This document shows positions 61,748 through 64,000 of a DNA stretch of 64,000 nucleotides, piece by piece. The notes beneath the pieces are model-generated. The model was not told where the DNA came from. It did no database searches and saw nothing but the letters and a program-made list of their open reading frames with translations. The number at the start of each line of letters is the position of its first letter. Within the stretch, counting starts at the first letter, position 1. The DNA comes from Vibrio sp. qd031 (GTDB lineage Bacteria > Pseudomonadota > Gammaproteobacteria > Enterobacterales > Vibrionaceae): assembly GCF_002100145.1 (NCBI RefSeq), contig NZ_JXQD01000002.1, positions 1 to 64,000 on the forward strand, in the 5' to 3' direction. The translations under genes and the position numbers were made by a program.

Positions 61748-63319
61748 ATGACTCAGAAGATCGACGATATCAAAACGGGTTACGACTTGTTTAAACAACC
61801 TGAATATCAGGAGATGTTTAAATCAAAGCGTACTGTTCATGAAGATTCCGTTGACGCACAAAAGGTAAAAGAGACCTTTGAGTGGACGACAACGGAAGAA
61901 TATAAAGAGCTCAACTTTCAACGAAAACACGTCACCATTGACCCAGCAAAGGCCTGCCAGCCATTAGGCGCGGTTTTATGCTCATTAGGCTTTGAAAAAA
62001 CTCTGCCCTATGTCCACGGCTCGCAAGGGTGTGTCGCGTATTTTCGAAGCTACTTTAACCGACATTTTAAAGAGCCCATCGCGTGTGTATCAGACTCTAT
62101 GACTGAAGACGCGGCCGTATTTGGTGGCCAAGACAACATGTTTTATGGTCTACAAAACTCACTGGCCCTCTATAAGCCAGAAGTGATCGCACTGTCTACG
62201 ACCTGCATGGCTGAAGTGATAGGTGATGATTTAAACGCCTTTACCGGTAATGCGAAATCCGGTGGCTATATCCCGGAAGATCTTCCGACTCCTTATGCTA
62301 ATACCCCAAGTTTTGTGGGTAGCCACCTTACTGGTTGGGACAACATGTTTGCAGGATTTTTAACCTATTTTAATCCTTCGAAAACGTTAGATGAACAAGC
62401 TGAAACAAGTGGCACAATAAATATCGTCCCAGGTTTTGAAACGTACTTAGGAAACTACCGTGTTATCCAACGAATGCTTGATGAAATGGATATTGATTAC
62501 AACTACTTGTGCGATCCGTCGGAGGTGCTCGATACACCCGCTGACGGTGAGTATCGGATGTACGATGGAGGAACCCCCATTGATGCCGTTAAGTCAGCAC
62601 CCGCGGCTAAAGCGACTGTGCTTCTTCAGCCAGAGCATTTAACGAAAACCAAAAAGATCATCGGTAAAACTTGGAAACAAGCTATCCCAGAGACCACCAT
62701 CCCAATGGGACTGGAGTGGACCGACAATTTTGTGATGACTATGGCGGAGCTGTCAGGTAAACCGATACCAGACTCAATCACCAAGGAGCGCGGCCGTCTT
62801 GTCGATATGATGACTGACTCCCACTCTTGGTTGCATGGGGTGAGTATTTCTTTGTACGGCGATCCAGATTATCTGCTAGGCATGAGTAAGTTTCTCACGG
62901 AATTAGGGTGCGAAATCAAGCATGTGTTGTGTCATAACGGTAACAAACGCTGGCGCAAAAAAATGGAAGCTCAGCTTGCTGAAACTCCCTATGGCGAAAA
63001 TGCTGAAGTGTTTGTGGGCAAAGATTTGTGGCACTTCCGTTCGTTGGTGTTCACCGATAAACCTGATCTGATGATCGGTAACTCTTATGGCAAATTTATC
63101 GAACGTGACACCAAAGCGAAAGGCGCAGAGTTTGAAGTGCCGTTGGTGCGAATTGGGTTCCCAATTTTTGACCGCCATCACCTGCATCGTAGTACGACAT
63201 TAGGCTACGAAGGTGCGATGTACATTTTAACGACTTTGGTTAACGAAGTGCTCGCTAAATTGGACCGAGAAACCAGTGATCTTGGCAAAACCGACTTCGG
63301 GTTTGACCTTGTACGCTAA
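61748..63319 (+). CDS. nifK: Nitrogenase molybdenum-iron protein beta chain
   Basis: This 523-residue subunit supplies the other P-cluster cysteines: DPAKACQPLGAVLCSLGFE near residue 65 with two, and YVHGSQGCVAYFRSYFNRHF near 90, with STTCMAEVIGDDL near 150. The N-terminal extension is as in other group I nitrogenases. The 123-base spacer from nifD has a GATCAC/GTGATC inverted repeat just past the nifD stop but no terminator. Confidence 0.98.
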   Translation: MTQKIDDIKTGYDLFKQPEYQEMFKSKRTVHEDSVDAQKVKETFEWTTTEEYKELNFQRKHVTIDPAKACQPLGAVLCSLGFEKTLPYVHGSQGCVAYFRSYFNRHFKEPIACVSDSMTEDAAVFGGQDNMFYGLQNSLALYKPEVIALSTTCMAEVIGDDLNAFTGNAKSGGYIPEDLPTPYANTPSFVGSHLTGWDNMFAGFLTYFNPSKTLDEQAETSGTINIVPGFETYLGNYRVIQRMLDEMDIDYNYLCDPSEVLDTPADGEYRMYDGGTPIDAVKSAPAAKATVLLQPEHLTKTKKIIGKTWKQAIPETTIPMGLEWTDNFVMTMAELSGKPIPDSITKERGRLVDMMTDSHSWLHGVSISLYGDPDYLLGMSKFLTELGCEIKHVLCHNGNKRWRKKMEAQLAETPYGENAEVFVGKDLWHFRSLVFTDKPDLMIGNSYGKFIERDTKAKGAEFEVPLVRIGFPIFDRHHLHRSTTLGYEGAMYILTTLVNEVLAKLDRETSDLGKTDFGFDLVR

Positions 63320-63340
63320 CGTATAACGGTGAGTCGAGCA

Positions 63341-63370
63341 AAGTTTCCATGGTCATTACCATGGAAACTT
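63341..63370 (+). terminator. Strong hairpin between nifK and nifT
   Basis: AAGTTTCCATGGT and its exact complement form a 13-base stem with a four-base loop, then TTCC. It lies 21 bases after the nifK stop and could end part of the transcripts or protect nifHDK mRNA, making NifT and NifY less abundant. Confidence 0.7.
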
Positions 63371-63409
63371 TTCCATAACAGAGTCACTCCCTCACATAAG
63401 GAGAGCACC

Positions 63410-63631
63410 ATGGCCAATGTCATGATACAGCGTAACGAACAAGGGCAACTTAGCTTGTATTTGCCTAAGAAAGATCTTGAAGAATTAGTGACAAAATTTG
63501 AGTTTGATGAAGAGAGCAAATGGGGCGGAGAAGTGCATTTAGCCAATGGCGCCGTTTACTTTATTGAGCCGATGGCGGCCAGGCCCAAGCTCCCGATTAG
63601 CTTTAGGGCAAAACGGCTTGTTGCTGCCTAG
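63410..63631 (+). CDS. nifT: NifT/FixU family protein
   Basis: The protein has 73 residues: MANVMIQRNEQGQLSLYLPK at the start and the family motif WGGEVHLANG near residue 43. The function is unknown and it is dispensable in species tested. The frame is open from 63329, but the ATG at 63410 with AAGGAGAG ahead is the family start. It sits between nifK and nifY as in Klebsiella. Confidence 0.93.
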   Translation: MANVMIQRNEQGQLSLYLPKKDLEELVTKFEFDEESKWGGEVHLANGAVYFIEPMAARPKLPISFRAKRLVAA

Positions 63632-63683
63632 TCCCACTTACAGTACTGCAACTATCAAAATAGCTTAGAAGGAGAGTTAAAAC

Positions 63684-64000
63684 ATGGATTTACAACTGTC
63701 TAATGAAGTCGCACTTCGTATCTCTATGGCGTCAAAATCGTTGCCTGAGTTGGGGACCAAGTCGTTTTTGGGCCTGCTAATACAACATTTGGGAGAGCCT
63801 CTTTCAGCGCAAAAGTTGATGTCGCTGTCACCAAAGTCGTTTCGTATATTAGTTTCTTCAGTCGATAAACGAGTCAACAACCAAGCAGTCAATCAGGCGC
63901 TCGCGGTATTGACTAGCCAAGAGATCACCCTTCAACAACCGCCAAAACCAAGCAATAAAGGCCCTTTGAGCGGCGCCAAACTGAAAGTCGCGGTGACGTC
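63684..64000 (+). CDS. nifY: NifY-type nitrogenase cofactor-binding protein, partial
   Basis: The frame starts at an ATG with AAGGAGAG ahead and runs off the window after ~105 codons. The first ~85 residues are helical with SLPELGTKSFLGLLIQHLGE and LSAQKLMSLSPKSF, like the N-terminal domain of NifY/NafY. The last visible residues (SGAKLKVAVTS) begin the NifX-like cofactor domain. NifY holds apo-nitrogenase or FeMo-co during assembly. Confidence 0.85.
   Translation, partial: MDLQLSNEVALRISMASKSLPELGTKSFLGLLIQHLGEPLSAQKLMSLSPKSFRILVSSVDKRVNNQAVNQALAVLTSQEITLQQPPKPSNKGPLSGAKLKVAVT

Overview
The window reads as chromosome of a nitrogen-fixing Vibrionaceae member, most likely a Vibrio. The grounds are a complete Rnf operon joined to a gammaproteobacterial nif set with a NifL/NifA pair, moderate GC content, and a housekeeping gene set familiar from vibrios (a second RsgA, a DUF368 polyprenyl-phosphate carrier protein, ArgO, PpnP, LldD). 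Species cannot be fixed from sequence alone.

1-12.8 kb: small single genes and short operons, mostly on the minus strand. They include a HAD hydrolase cut by what looks like the end of an IS3-type element, acetyltransferases, a GST, a CPBP protease, ArgO, RsgA, a PCuAC/SCO copper delivery set, DUF368, a PepT-like peptidase, an M14 peptidase and a BamA-like barrel. 12.8-20.4 kb: PpnP, a formate/nitrite-type channel with a sigma-54/NtrC-like promoter followed by a PP2C-kinase fusion, a Tat-exported PhoX, and a PEP-CTERM protein.

20.4-26.1 kb: a phospholipase D family lipoprotein and formate-tetrahydrofolate ligase face each other. The junction between them exists twice, in direct orientation about 2.15 kb apart. 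Between the copies lie a decayed UxaA-type dehydratase fragment and an intact beta-propeller glycosidase-like gene. 26.1-31.9 kb: an ABC-2 exporter operon, LldD and a glutaredoxin.

32.2-47.7 kb: a 15.4 kb catabolic island between tRNA-Gly(UCC) and a 46-bp copy of that tRNA's 3' end. Two divergent operons flank a GntR regulator. One has the isomerases known from tetrose phosphate metabolism (EryC-like TIM barrel, EryH-like TPI, EryI-like RpiB) plus split DhaK/DhaL. The other has a split transketolase, another TIM-barrel isomerase, a tripartite tricarboxylate transporter, a hydroxyacid dehydrogenase, an aldose epimerase and glycerate kinase. I infer uptake and breakdown of an unusual tetrose, branched sugar or sugar acid into the pentose-phosphate pathway and glycolysis. 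No integrase is visible.

47.8-64 kb: nitrogen fixation. nifL-nifA-nifB-ferredoxin run leftward; rnfABCDGEH-nifF-nifHDKTY run rightward. NifA sites (TGT-N10-ACA) with sigma-54 -24/-12 elements are visible before rnfA, nifF, nifH and nifB. Rnf and NifF would deliver low-potential electrons to NifH, NifDK is the nitrogenase, and NifB and NifY serve cofactor assembly. nifL is split by an apparent one-base frameshift, which if real could uncouple NifA from its oxygen/nitrogen brake.
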